From Pseudomonadota bacterium (GTDB lineage: Bacteria; Pseudomonadota; Alphaproteobacteria; Rickettsiales; UBA3002), in assembly GCA_963205305.1 (NCBI GenBank), contig CAUJIC010000039.1, forward strand, positions 1 through 32,948: DNA of 32,948 bases, written 5' to 3'. The translations under genes were made by a program, and so were the position numbers. Numbering within the stretch: the first letter of the stretch is position 1; each line of letters begins with the position of its first letter. Of the stretch, positions 16,233 through 24,103 are shown in pieces. Below the pieces are notes generated by a model, which was not told the DNA's origin, ran no database searches, and worked only from the letters and a program-made list of their open reading frames with translations.

Positions 16233-17687
16233 ATGGCCCATGCACCACAGGAAGAAAAACCAGGCGTCATCGGATGGATTGAATATCGTCTGCCGATTTT
16301 CAGCACGCTGAACAAGGCGCTCGTGGAATACCCAACGCCGCGCAACCTCAACTATTTCTGGAACTTCGGTTCGCTCGCGGGCATCGTACTCGTCAGCCAA
16401 ATCCTGACGGGGATTTTCCTCGCTATGCATTACGTAGCCAGCACCGCAGGCGCGTTTGATTCGGTCGAGAACATTATGCGTAACGTGAATTATGGTTGGC
16501 TGATGCGCTATATGCATGCGGTCGGCGCGTCGATGTTCTTCATCGTCACCTATATCCATATTGGGCGCGGCCTTTATTATGGCTCGTACAAGCGCCCGCG
16601 CGAATTGCTGTGGTTCATCGGAATTATCATTCTTCTGCTGATGATGGCGACGGCGTTCATGGGCTATGTGCTACCATGGGGGCAAATGAGCTTCTGGGGT
16701 GCGACGGTGATCACCAACCTGTTCTCGGCGTTCCCGCTCGTGGGTGAATCCATTGTGACATGGCTGTGGGGCGGTTTCTCGGTGGATGCGCCGACGCTGA
16801 ACCGCTTCTTTGCGCTACACTTCCTTATGCCTTTCCTTTTGGTGGGTGTGGTGATGTTGCACTTGATGGCGCTGCACCAGCATGGCAGCAACAACCCCAC
16901 GGGGATTGATGTGAAGGGCCCACAAGACCAAATTCCGTTCCACCCGTATTACACGGCGAAAGATTTCTTCGGCTTTGGCGTATTCTTCCTTGTGTTCGCA
17001 GCGATGGTCTTTTTTGCACCGAACTATCTGGGCGACCCTGTGAACTATGTACCAGCCGATGCCATGGTGACGCCAAAGCATATTGTGCCCGAATGGTACT
17101 TCCTGCCGTTCTACGCCATTCTGCGCGCCATCACGTTCGATATTCCACTGTGGATTCTAGGGCTCGGTCTACTCGCGTTTGTGGGTATGTTGCGTAAGCC
17201 TGATGTGACGCGTGCTTGCTCCACGGTGTGCCCATTTGGTATTTTGCCTGTGTTTGCTGGGTTCCTGCCCAAAAAACAATGCGGCTGGTCGTGCGTGTGG
17301 CCGTTGTTGGCGCTGGGCATCGTGATGACCCTCGCAGGTTTTGGCGGTGCGGCGATTGCGAGCAAGCTGGCGGGTGTATTGGCCATGTTCGGCTCGATCC
17401 TCATCTTGTTTTTGCTGCCATGGCTTGATACCAGCCCTGTGCGCTCGAGCAATTATCGCCCGATCTACCGCTGGTTCTTCTGGCTGTTCGTGGTCAACGC
17501 CGCCATTTTGGGCTATTGCGGCAGCAAGCCGCCTGAGGGCATTTTCCCTGTGCTCTCGCTGGTGTGCACTGCGTACTATTTCGCGCACTTCCTCGTGGTG
17601 TTGCCGCTGGTTGGTAAACTAGAGAAACCACGTGCCTTGCCGGAATCCATCACGGCTTCGGTCACCCAACATACTGCTAAGCACTAG
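16233..17687 (+). CDS. petB: Cytochrome b of the bc1 complex, with an unusual added segment
   Basis: A 484-residue cytochrome b, longer than the roughly 380-440 usual in bacteria. Heme ligands are the His pairs 95/109 and 196/210, each 14 apart. The Qo-site PEWY is at 286-289 and the closing helices include [22 protein letters not shown]. Between ILRAI (300) and KLAGVLAMF (378), where most homologs have only a few residues and Rhodobacter about 18 extra, there are about 77 residues. These comprise a hydrophobic stretch (304-320), a basic loop with C329, C333, C350 and C354 (CX3C-x16-CX3C), and a second hydrophobic stretch (355-376). The added part is in frame and similar in composition to the rest. 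It is the middle gene of petABC, 11 nt from each neighbour. Confidence 0.95.
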   Translation: MAHAPQEEKPGVIGWIEYRLPIFSTLNKALVEYPTPRNLNYFWNFGSLAGIVLVSQILTGIFLAMHYVASTAGAFDSVENIMRNVNYGWLMRYMHAVGASMFFIVTYIHIGRGLYYGSYKRPRELLWFIGIIILLLMMATAFMGYVLPWGQMSFWGATVITNLFSAFPLVGESIVTWLWGGFSVDAPTLNRFFALHFLMPFLLVGVVMLHLMALHQHGSNNPTGIDVKGPQDQIPFHPYYTAKDFFGFGVFFLVFAAMVFFAPNYLGDPVNYVPADAMVTPKHIVPEWYFLPFYAILRAITFDIPLWILGLGLLAFVGMLRKPDVTRACSTVCPFGILPVFAGFLPKKQCGWSCVWPLLALGIVMTLAGFGGAAIASKLAGVLAMFGSILILFLLPWLDTSPVRSSNYRPIYRWFFWLFVVNAAILGYCGSKPPEGIFPVLSLVCTAYYFAHFLVVLPLVGKLEKPRALPESITASVTQHTAKH

Positions 17688-17698
17688 GAGTTACGCTC

Positions 17699-18460
17699 AT
17701 GAAATTCTCAGTTCGTCTTCTTTGTGCAGCAACCTTTTTAGTGGTCTCGCCTGCGCTGGCTAACAGCGGCGCCGAGGAGCCCAAGCAAATGGAGTGGTCG
17801 TTCGACGGGGTGTTTGGCCGTGTCGATAAACAGTCCGCTCAGCGCGGGTTTCAGGTCTATAAAGAAGTGTGCGCGGCATGCCATTCGATCAAACTTGTGT
17901 CGTTCCGCCAGCTGCAAGGACTTGGGTTTAGCGAGGCGGAAGTGAAGTCGCTCGCCGCCAGCTACACCGTGAAGGATGGCCCGAACGATTCGGGTGACAT
18001 GTTCGAACGCCCAGGCAAAATGTCGGATATTATTCCATCGCCTTATGCCAACGATAAGGCTGCAGCTGCGGCGAATGGCGGTGCTTTGCCGCCCGACCAA
18101 AGCTTGCTGGTAAAAGCGCGCGAGGATGGTGCGAACTACATCTATTCCATCCTGACGGGCTATGGCGAAACGGCACCTGAGCATGTGAGCGTACCTGAAG
18201 GCGCCCACTATAACCCTTACATGGATGGCGGCGTGATTAAAATGGCGCCACCGCTACATGATGAAGGCGTAACCTATCAGGACGGCACCAAAGCCACCAT
18301 CGACCAGCAAGCGTATGATGTGGTGAGCTTCCTGCAATGGGCGGCAGAGCCTGAAATGGAAGAGCGCAAAAGCATGGGCATCAAGGTAATCTTGTTCCTT
18401 GGTATCATGACGACGTTCTTCTACCTCGTCAAAAAGCGCATCTGGAGCGATTTGCATTAA
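17699..18460 (+). CDS. petC: Cytochrome c1 of the bc1 complex
   Basis: A 253-residue cytochrome c1 with a signal peptide (cleavage after ALA, residue 21), then EEPKQMEWSFDGVFGRVDK, typical for alphaproteobacterial and mitochondrial c1. Heme attaches at C58-A-A-C61-H62 (VCAACHS). The methionine ligand is probably in GGVIKMAPPL. A C-terminal helix (KVILFLGIMTTFFYLVKK) anchors it, leaving the heme domain in the periplasm. It accepts electrons from the Rieske protein and passes them to soluble or anchored cytochrome c, such as the CycM-like protein in this window. Last gene of petABC; the REP-like element at 18514 follows. Confidence 0.96.
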   Translation: MKFSVRLLCAATFLVVSPALANSGAEEPKQMEWSFDGVFGRVDKQSAQRGFQVYKEVCAACHSIKLVSFRQLQGLGFSEAEVKSLAASYTVKDGPNDSGDMFERPGKMSDIIPSPYANDKAAAAANGGALPPDQSLLVKAREDGANYIYSILTGYGETAPEHVSVPEGAHYNPYMDGGVIKMAPPLHDEGVTYQDGTKATIDQQAYDVVSFLQWAAEPEMEERKSMGIKVILFLGIMTTFFYLVKKRIWSDLH

Positions 18461-18513
18461 TAGCACGCTGATTGCGGAGTCATTGCGTCGTTGCGTGCGT
18501 ACCCGAATGCTCA

Positions 18514-18560
18514 TGTAGCGCTGCTACACTCCGCTTCTGCGTGCGCTCGCGCCTAGCACT
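18514..18560 (+). repeat. REP-like intergenic hairpin element, copy 3
   Basis: Stem TGTAGC-GCT-GCTACA (18514-18528), with box CTAGCACT starting 39 nt later (18553-18560), the same spacing as copy 2. Relative to copies 1 and 2 both ends of the stem changed (C to T and G to A), which preserves base pairing. Located between petC and uppP. Confidence 0.65.
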
Positions 18561-18597
18561 GACCCCACACTGAGCGTGCTGAGAACAGGATGATTCC

Positions 18598-19386
18598 ATG
18601 GAATTTTTAAATGCAGCATTTTTGGGTATCGTCGAGGGGCTGACAGAGTTTTTGCCTGTATCCTCGACAGGGCATCTGATTCTGTTTGTCGATTTGCTGA
18701 AGTTCGAGGGCCCTGCGGGCCATGTGTTCGAGGTGGTGATTCAGCTTGGTGCTATCCTTGCCATTCTGGTGCTGTATTGGCGTAAGTTTTGGGATGTGCT
18801 GACGCATCTGGGCACCGCCAACGCGCAGCATTTTGTGCGCAATATTGTGCTCGCCTTTATGCCCGCGATGGTGATTGGCTTTTTCGCGCATGATGCCATT
18901 AAATCCTATTTGTTCAACCCTGTGTGCGTGGCATGGGCGTTGATTGTGGGCGGTATCGCCATTTTGGTGATTGAGAAAATTAAGCCCGAAGCGACCATTA
19001 CCGAAACCGAGGATATGAGCGCTAAAACAGCGCTTACCATTGGCTTTATCCAGTGCATTTCGATGGTGCCGGGCATGTCGCGTTCGGGTGCGACCATCAT
19101 GGGTGCGCTCATGTGCAAGGTGGCGCGCAAAACGGCTGCCGAGTTCTCGTTTTTCCTTGCCATTCCGACCATGTTAGCAGCGACAAGCTACGACCTGTAT
19201 AAGGCGCGCGATACGTTGAGTGCGGATGGGATGGACCAGATTGCGGTGGGGTTCATTGTGTCGTTCGTGGTGGCGCTGCTGGTGGTGAAATGGCTGGTGC
19301 GTTTTGTGCAGCATCACGGATTCCAGCCCTTTGCGTGGTATCGTATCGCCGTGGGCGGACTAATTTTATTTCTTGCGAACGCCTAA
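18598..19386 (+). CDS. uppP: Undecaprenyl-diphosphatase (UppP/BacA)
   Basis: A 262-residue integral membrane phosphatase that recycles undecaprenyl diphosphate to the monophosphate carrier needed for murein and O-antigen synthesis; overproduction gives bacitracin resistance. The two family motifs are present: GIVEGLTEFLPVSSTGHLIL (about 10-30) and the phosphate-binding PGMSRSGATIMGAL (about 160). About seven or eight predicted helices. Length matches the family (about 265-275). It is preceded by a REP-like hairpin and overlaps the stop of the convergent small lipoprotein gene by 4 nt. Confidence 0.95.
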   Translation: MEFLNAAFLGIVEGLTEFLPVSSTGHLILFVDLLKFEGPAGHVFEVVIQLGAILAILVLYWRKFWDVLTHLGTANAQHFVRNIVLAFMPAMVIGFFAHDAIKSYLFNPVCVAWALIVGGIAILVIEKIKPEATITETEDMSAKTALTIGFIQCISMVPGMSRSGATIMGALMCKVARKTAAEFSFFLAIPTMLAATSYDLYKARDTLSADGMDQIAVGFIVSFVVALLVVKWLVRFVQHHGFQPFAWYRIAVGGLILFLANA

Positions 19387-19520
19387 GGTTGTACGGCGTT
19401 GATGTCACAATATTCAGGTGTGTTTTCGCACCAGCGATAGATGCCCGCGCGGGTGCTATCGACCCAACTGGCGCAGCCGCCAAGCGTAAATAGTGCCGCG
19501 ATGAGTAGGGCGCGCCTCAT
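19383..19520 (-). CDS. Small lipoprotein (45 residues), unknown function
   Basis: Reads MRRALLIAALFTLGGCASWV and then DSTRAGIYRWCENTPEYCDINAVQP. It has a textbook lipoprotein signal with lipobox LGGC (lipidated Cys16), then a short mature peptide with two further cysteines (31 and 38), which could form a disulfide. Its start overlaps the stop of the upstream 86-residue gene (ATGA at 19517-19520), which supports it as a real, translationally coupled gene. Its stop overlaps the convergent uppP stop by 4 nt. No family recognised. Confidence 0.7.
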   Translation of the reverse strand: MRRALLIAALFTLGGCASWVDSTRAGIYRWCENTPEYCDINAVQP

Positions 19521-19777
19521 TTCCCGCTCGCGTGTCGCAGAGCAACCTGGAACACATCCTTCACATGTTCTTCGGGCTTCACGCGGCCCGTGCGCATTTC
19601 ATCGGACACTTTTTTCCAGATGTCGTCCGGTAAATCCTTGGCGATCACGGCAAAGCCCGCCGCATTCAGCGCCGCTATCACGGCTTGCGCCTGCTTGGTG
19701 TAGTTCTCGAAAAAATAGCTCGAATCGGCCTTCGATATGGCATTTTCGATCACGGTCTGGATTTTCGCTTTGCTCAT
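19517..19777 (-). CDS. Conserved-looking small protein of unknown function
   Basis: An 86-residue soluble, probably alpha-helical protein from the ATG at 19777 (MSKAKIQTVIENAISKADSS). Further along it has FENYTKQAQAVIAALNAAGF and KPEEHVKDVFQVAL. An upstream in-frame ATG at 19948 would run the gene backwards through the tRNA-Arg, so it is rejected. No family is named with confidence. It is followed by the small lipoprotein with an ATGA overlap. The Shine-Dalgarno is weak. Confidence 0.65.
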   Translation of the reverse strand: MSKAKIQTVIENAISKADSSYFFENYTKQAQAVIAALNAAGFAVIAKDLPDDIWKKVSDEMRTGRVKPEEHVKDVFQVALRHASGK

Positions 19778-19884
19778 GGGCGCGAGTATTGCCACCTCGC
19801 GCAAAAAAGTCAAAGCCTCACGATAGTTACGGGCGAGAACCCGCTTTCGTTTGGTGCGCGGTTGCGTTAGATTGCGCGGCAGGC

Positions 19885-19961
<77 letters not shown>

Positions 19962-19988
19962 TCGAGTCATTTTTATTAGGAGAGCAGT

Positions 19989-20204
19989 ATGAAGAAGTTT
20001 ATTACGTTAGCGTTGCTGGGATTAACCCTTGCTGCCTGTGCGCCAACCCCATGCGATTGCCCCGATGCCGCCATGAAGAAGCCTTGCCCGTGCAATGAAA
20101 AGGCAAGTACTGCCGCAGCAAGCATGGATGAGGATTGCCCAATGTGTGCTGAGGCGCGCAAACAGCAAGAAGCCGCCGCCAAGAAGGCGAAGGCGAAGAA
20201 GTAG
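19989..20204 (+). CDS. Small Cys-rich lipoprotein with paired cysteines
   Basis: A 71-residue lipoprotein: signal MKKFITLALLGLTLAAC with lipidated Cys17, then three close cysteine pairs, C22-D-C24, C33-P-C35 and C50-P-M-C53, and a Lys/Ala-rich basic tail (58-71). AGGAGA 6 nt before the ATG supports the start. The pairs suggest metal binding or disulfides in the periplasm (inference). No known family was recognised. It starts 27 nt after the tRNA-Arg and ends 2 nt before the convergent M48-like gene. Confidence 0.75.
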   Translation: MKKFITLALLGLTLAACAPTPCDCPDAAMKKPCPCNEKASTAAASMDEDCPMCAEARKQQEAAAKKAKAKK

Positions 20205-20206
20205 TC

Positions 20207-21013
20207 CTACTTACTCAGTACCGCAGGGATGCCCGCAGGGTAGAGGCGGTGGATAGCGGCTTCGATTTCATTCAAACGCTCGGCCTCATTCGGGTGGGTG
20301 GTGAAGAAGGCCACATCCGCCCCATCGTTATAGGCTTTGGCGAGCACGGTGAGCATGCCCACGGTGGCGTTCGGGTCATAGCCCGCATCGCCCATCAGCT
20401 TTAAGCCCAACGCATCGGCCTCGCGCTCGGCTTTGGCGGCGTAGCTCCAGTTCGGTAACGCAATATCGCCCTCGACAGGAATGGCGGCGAGCTCGTGAAT
20501 GGACACGATATGCGCCACACCATGCGCCAGCACCGCGGCCAGCTGGCCTTCGGTCTGCATGCGGTTGAGTAGCGCGGTGGTGAGGTAAACATCGCCGTTC
20601 GTGAGTGCGAAGAGGTTGATGGAGTTAGGCTCCGCCAGCAGCAAAAAACGCATGGCAGGGGCGGTGGATTTGGGGTCGACTTTACTGCGAATGGCAGTGC
20701 CCACGCGGCCAACAAGGGCTTTTTGCTCGGTATTGGTGCTGATGCCGCCATAGCGCTTCAGGATGGTTTCGCTGATGGATTCAGCCTCGATGGCGCGCTG
20801 TTCGGCGGCGTTTTGCTTGGCGATCGCAATCTCGGCGTTCTCCTGCTTCGCGGTGGATTTGAGGGTGAGCAACACCGCCCCGCCCACGAGCGCCACCAGC
20901 ACCATCAGGATGATTTGTTTGCGGCTAAGCTGCGGGCGCAGGGCGCGCGGTTCCACACGGTTGGGGTTATGTGGCAGCTCGGGTGGAAGTTCGGGGGGTA
21001 GGGGGTCAGTCAT
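20207..21013 (-). CDS. Membrane-anchored M48-family metalloprotease homolog lacking the catalytic Glu
   Basis: A 268-residue protein from the ATG at 21013. A Pro-rich cytoplasmic N-terminus ([18 protein letters not shown]) precedes one membrane helix (33-51), a coiled-coil-like Ala/Glu stretch (56-85), and a periplasmic M48 domain. That domain includes [19 protein letters not shown], the motif region [13 protein letters not shown] (162-170), [19 protein letters not shown] (third zinc ligand expected at Glu196) and [10 protein letters not shown]. The canonical HExxH is H164-G-V-A-H168: both His ligands stay but the catalytic Glu is Gly (codon GGT, two changes from Glu). It may be a non-proteolytic paralog. 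The longer in-frame upstream extension overlaps icd and is rejected. Confidence 0.82.
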   Translation of the reverse strand: MTDPLPPELPPELPHNPNRVEPRALRPQLSRKQIILMVLVALVGGAVLLTLKSTAKQENAEIAIAKQNAAEQRAIEAESISETILKRYGGISTNTEQKALVGRVGTAIRSKVDPKSTAPAMRFLLLAEPNSINLFALTNGDVYLTTALLNRMQTEGQLAAVLAHGVAHIVSIHELAAIPVEGDIALPNWSYAAKAEREADALGLKLMGDAGYDPNATVGMLTVLAKAYNDGADVAFFTTHPNEAERLNEIEAAIHRLYPAGIPAVLSK

Positions 21014-21146
21014 GGTACTGGCTTTCATGGAAAGGATAGGGGCGCAATTTACGGGAAAAATACGCGTTTCGCAAGGATTGCTGCACTGCCTCTTGCAAGT
21101 GCGGCAGGTTTTGCTATTGAGGCGGCTTGAACGAAAGAGGAAGCCC

Positions 21147-22346
21147 ATGGCAAAGATTAAAGTGAACACCCCCGTTGTCGAAATCGATGGCGATGAAATG
21201 ACCCGCATCATCTGGGCGATGATTAAGGAAAAACTGATTCTGCCCTTCCTTGATATCGACCTCAAATATTTCGACCTTGGCATCGAGATGCGCGACAAGA
21301 CGGATGACAAAATCACTGTCGATGCGGCGAACGCCATCAAGCAATTTGGTGTGGGCATCAAATGCGCGACCATTACGCCCGACGAAGCTCGGGTGAAGGA
21401 ATTCAACCTCAAGCAAATGTGGAAATCGCCCAACGGTACTATCCGCAACATTCTCGATGGCACGATCTTCCGCGCGCCGATTATTTGCAAAAACATCCCG
21501 CGTTATGTGCCCGGTTGGGAAGCGCCCATCATCGTTGGCCGCCATGCGTTTGGCGACCAGTATCGTGCAACGGACATGGTGATCGACCGCCCCGGCCGTT
21601 TGAGCATGAGCTTTGTGCCGGATGATGGTTCCGCGCCGACGGAAGTGGAAGTGTATAAGTTCCCCTCCGCAGGTGTGGCGCTGAGCATGTATAACCTTAA
21701 TGCCTCGATTGAGGGGTTTGCGCGCGCGTGCTTCAACTATGCGCTCGATGTGAATTACCCAGTGTATCTTTCCACCAAGAACACCATCCTGAAAAAGTAT
21801 GATGGCGATTTCAAAAACATCTTCCAGCGCGTGTATGATAGCGAGTTCAAGGAGCGCTTCATCAACGCGAAATTGTGGTACGAACACCGCCTGATTGATG
21901 ATCTGGTGGCCTATGCGATTAAGAGCAATGGCGGCTTTGTGTGGGCGTGTAAAAACTATGACGGCGATGTGCAATCTGATGTGGTGGCGCAAGGCTTCGG
22001 TAGCCTCGGCCTCATGACCAGCGTGCTACTCACCCCCGATGGCAAAACGGTGGAGACCGAAGCGGCGCATGGCACCGTGACCCGCCACTACCGCGAGCAC
22101 CAAGCGGGCAAGGAAACCAGCACCAACCCCATCGCCAGCATTTTTGCATGGACGCAAGGGTTGAAATACCGCGCGCGGTTCGATGGTACGCCTGAAGTGG
22201 CCGCGTTTGCTGATAAGCTGGAAAAAGCCACCATCGACACCGTGGAAGCGGGACAGATGACCAAGGATTTGGCGCTGCTCGTGGGTAAGGACCAGAAATA
22301 CCTGAACACGCAGGATTTCATCAGTGCGGTGGCTGGTCGCCTCTAA
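21147..22346 (+). CDS. icd: NADP-dependent isocitrate dehydrogenase, dimeric eukaryote-like type
   Basis: A 399-residue TCA-cycle enzyme oxidising isocitrate to 2-oxoglutarate with NADPH formation. It starts [20 protein letters not shown], the opening of the homodimeric IDH family common to Alphaproteobacteria and mitochondria, not the E. coli type. Landmarks: [28 protein letters not shown] (isocitrate binding), [20 protein letters not shown] (metal and dehydrogenase signature), and [15 protein letters not shown] (NADP recognition). AGAGGA lies about 5 nt upstream of the ATG at 21147. A longer frame from 20763 would overlap the M48 gene and is rejected. A strong hairpin follows 7 nt after the stop. 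Confidence 0.95.
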   Translation: MAKIKVNTPVVEIDGDEMTRIIWAMIKEKLILPFLDIDLKYFDLGIEMRDKTDDKITVDAANAIKQFGVGIKCATITPDEARVKEFNLKQMWKSPNGTIRNILDGTIFRAPIICKNIPRYVPGWEAPIIVGRHAFGDQYRATDMVIDRPGRLSMSFVPDDGSAPTEVEVYKFPSAGVALSMYNLNASIEGFARACFNYALDVNYPVYLSTKNTILKKYDGDFKNIFQRVYDSEFKERFINAKLWYEHRLIDDLVAYAIKSNGGFVWACKNYDGDVQSDVVAQGFGSLGLMTSVLLTPDGKTVETEAAHGTVTRHYREHQAGKETSTNPIASIFAWTQGLKYRARFDGTPEVAAFADKLEKATIDTVEAGQMTKDLALLVGKDQKYLNTQDFISAVAGRL

Positions 22347-22353
22347 AAGAAAA

Positions 22354-22380
22354 CCCCGCTGGCCAATGTTACCAGCGGGG
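22354..22380. terminator. Terminator hairpin between icd and the DUF378 gene
   Basis: Nine-bp stem CCCCGCTGG / CCAGCGGGG (22354-22362 and 22372-22380) with a 9-nt loop. On the minus strand it is followed by TTTTCTTTT, making a good intrinsic terminator for the minus-strand genes ending at 22433; being 7 nt after the icd stop it probably also ends icd transcripts. Confidence 0.85.
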
Positions 22381-22432
22381 CTATTAGAGGACTCACTCGG
22401 CTAGCGGACGAAATACGCCCGCGCCGACGTTG

Positions 22433-22630
22433 TTATTTGATGGCGTTCAAGTGCGTTCTGAGCACTGGCAGCACATGGTAGATGGTCGAAACGCCCATCA
22501 CGATGTACAGGACCGTCAAGTTCATGGTGCCAAAAATCGCTGGCAACAGACTGATCCCAAAGCCAGTCAGCGCAAAATGCAGACCGCCAAGAATTACGAG
22601 AAACAACGTTATAACATGAATCACTTTCAT
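22433..22630 (-). CDS. DUF378 family small membrane protein
   Basis: A 65-residue protein from the ATG at 22630 (MKVIHVITLFLVILGGLHFA). It has two predicted membrane helices (about 5-25 and 34-56) and the motif GGLHFALTGFGISLLPAIFG that marks the DUF378 (YuzA-like) family, usually GGLNWGLVGLF. Function of the family is unknown. Longer upstream codons in this frame are non-coding in appearance, so the short start is preferred; AAGG lies about 8 nt upstream. A 218-nt gap separates it from pgsA, which has the same direction, so it likely has its own promoter in that TGC-rich gap. Confidence 0.82.
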   Translation of the reverse strand: MKVIHVITLFLVILGGLHFALTGFGISLLPAIFGTMNLTVLYIVMGVSTIYHVLPVLRTHLNAIK

Positions 22631-22848
22631 ACTATTAACCTTACACTTTCTGAGGATTATCCTCACCTTCAATATAGCAAAAAACACGCAGGAAATCTGG
22701 TAAATTCGTAGCTGCGGCGCACCATAGCAGGGCGTTGCAGCATAGGTAAAATGTTGCAGATTTATTGTGGTGATGTTTGAGGCGCTTCGCGGGTGCTGCG
22801 GTGCAATGCGTGCGGGGTTTATATTGCGATGCGGTGGGTTTTTAGCCG
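22631..22848 (-). promoter_or_regulatory. TGC-rich upstream region of the DUF378 gene
   Basis: No gene is seen in this 218-nt gap. It holds several TGC/GCA-rich blocks, including a 14-mer TGCTGCGGTGCAAT (22794-22807) identical to one overlapping the phasin promoter, and GGTAAAATGTTGCA (22745-22758), whose complement nearly matches a stretch upstream of the phasin promoter. PhaR repressors of PHA genes bind TGC-rich palindromic sites, so shared control is a hypothesis only. Confidence 0.4.
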
Positions 22849-23520
22849 CTATTGCAGGTGTTTCCAGCTGGCGCGGGTGTAGCTGATGGCGGTCGTGAAG
22901 GCGAGCAACGCCGAGAGATACAGCATGGGTAACGCCAGTGGGCGGAAGATGCGAACAATCATCACGTCGCCTTCGTTGCAGGCGTGGCTGAAGGCGGCGG
23001 CAAACGGAGCATCGCAAAAGAGTGGTGATGGCGCGGCCTGAAAGGCGAGTAGCCCAATGAGCGTACTGATGGTGACCATCTGCACCGCGGTCTTGATTTT
23101 GCCGCCACTGGAAACGGGCAGCTTGATGTGGCGGTTCGACAGGAATTCGCGCAGGCCCGAGATATACAGTTCGCGCAGCAAAATGACCGTAATGGGAAAG
23201 AAGAGGGGTGAGCTGGCGGCCAGTGAGCTATCGAACGCGGGGCTGGCGGTGCCACCCCCTTCGATCAGCACATAGATTAGCATGAGCGCGACGAGGAGTT
23301 TATCGGCCATGGGGTCGAGCAGCGCACCGATGGGGGAGACCACGTTCCATTTGCGGGCGAGGTAGCCATCGAAATAATCGGTGATGCTGGCCGCCACAAA
23401 AATGATGAACAGCGCGGTGTTCTTCCAGCTTGGGTTGATTAGCATAATGGCAAGGCAGGCGGGGACCGCCAGCACACGCGCGAATGTCAGCAGGTTGGGT
23501 ATCTGCTGGCGGGTGAACAT
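22849..23520 (-). CDS. pgsA: CDP-diacylglycerol-glycerol-3-phosphate 3-phosphatidyltransferase
   Basis: A 223-residue integral membrane enzyme making phosphatidylglycerophosphate, the committed step of phosphatidylglycerol synthesis. The N-terminus QQIPNLLTFARVLAVP is typical, and the CDP-alcohol phosphotransferase motif D-x2-DG-x2-AR-x8-G-x3-D-x3-D is complete in DYFDGYLARKW and GALLDPMADKL. LREFLSNRHIKLPVSSGGKIKT also matches PgsA. About four to six helices. There is an extra loop around CDAPFAAAFSHACNEGD (two cysteines) before the last helices. Its ATG directly abuts the secB stop (TAAATG). In many Alphaproteobacteria pgsA instead follows uvrC. Confidence 0.93.
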   Translation of the reverse strand: MFTRQQIPNLLTFARVLAVPACLAIMLINPSWKNTALFIIFVAASITDYFDGYLARKWNVVSPIGALLDPMADKLLVALMLIYVLIEGGGTASPAFDSSLAASSPLFFPITVILLRELYISGLREFLSNRHIKLPVSSGGKIKTAVQMVTISTLIGLLAFQAAPSPLFCDAPFAAAFSHACNEGDVMIVRIFRPLALPMLYLSALLAFTTAISYTRASWKHLQ

Positions 23521-23982
23521 TTAGGCCGTGGCTGGCGCTTGGGTGCGCTGCTGGGTGTAGAGCGCCGCGAAATCCATCGGGTCGAGTTGCAGCGGCGGGA
23601 AGCCACCGTCACGCGTTAAATCGGCAATCACGCGGCGGGCGAAGGGGTAAAGCAGCTGTGCGCCTTGGATGAAAATGGCTTGCTCCATTTCCGCATCCGC
23701 AATGCCTTGCATTTCGAGTACGCCTGCATAGACGACATCGCACAAAAACACGGTGGTTTTTTCGGCCACTGCACGGGTGGCAATCTGGATGGAAAGCTCG
23801 AACACTTTTTCATCGAGCCGCTGCGCCGCAAGGTTGATGGAGACATCCATTGTGGGCGGTTCTTTGAGGTTGAAGATACTTGCAGGTGCCCGCGGATTTT
23901 CGAAGGACAAATCCTTGATATATTGCGCGCGCAGGAAAATGGCGGGTTTATCGGCGGCTGGGGTGGCAGCAGGTTCGGTCAT
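23521..23982 (-). CDS. secB: SecB protein-export chaperone
   Basis: A 153-residue cytosolic chaperone that keeps preproteins unfolded and hands them to SecA. Motifs: FLRAQYIKDLSFENPRAP (about 16-33), EKTTVFLCDVVYAGV (usually CEVQQAGI), and the C-terminal LLYPFARRVIADLTRDGGFPPL with PMDFAALY, all characteristic of SecB. The start at 23982 (MTEPAATPAADKP) has AAAAAGG about 8 nt upstream; a longer frame to 24063 lacks support. Divergent from the Tim44-like gene, an arrangement common in Alphaproteobacteria. The downstream pgsA starts at the next base, so coupling is likely. Confidence 0.94.
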   Translation of the reverse strand: MTEPAATPAADKPAIFLRAQYIKDLSFENPRAPASIFNLKEPPTMDVSINLAAQRLDEKVFELSIQIATRAVAEKTTVFLCDVVYAGVLEMQGIADAEMEQAIFIQGAQLLYPFARRVIADLTRDGGFPPLQLDPMDFAALYTQQRTQAPATA

Positions 23983-24103
23983 GGGGTAAGCCTTTTTACG
24001 TGAAGCAATCCTTGTATTTATCGGCATTTTCTCTATATCAGTCGCGAGGCTCTGTCGACCCATAATTTGAACGAGGCGGGGCCCTTACGAAAGCGAGTGC
24101 GAC

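Noticed and set aside
15451..16248. Long minus-strand frame of 265 codons opposite petA
   Set aside because: It is antisense to a clear Rieske gene and shows no protein motifs; it arises from codon bias in GC-rich DNA.
17699..18460. Fused or split cytochrome bc1 (fbcH-type b/c1 fusion)
   Set aside because: petB and petC are separate genes with a stop codon and 11 nt between them.
20763..21146. Upstream extension of icd by 128 codons
   Set aside because: It overlaps the opposite-strand M48 gene, has no IDH homology, and the ATG at 21147 has a ribosome site and the exact family start.
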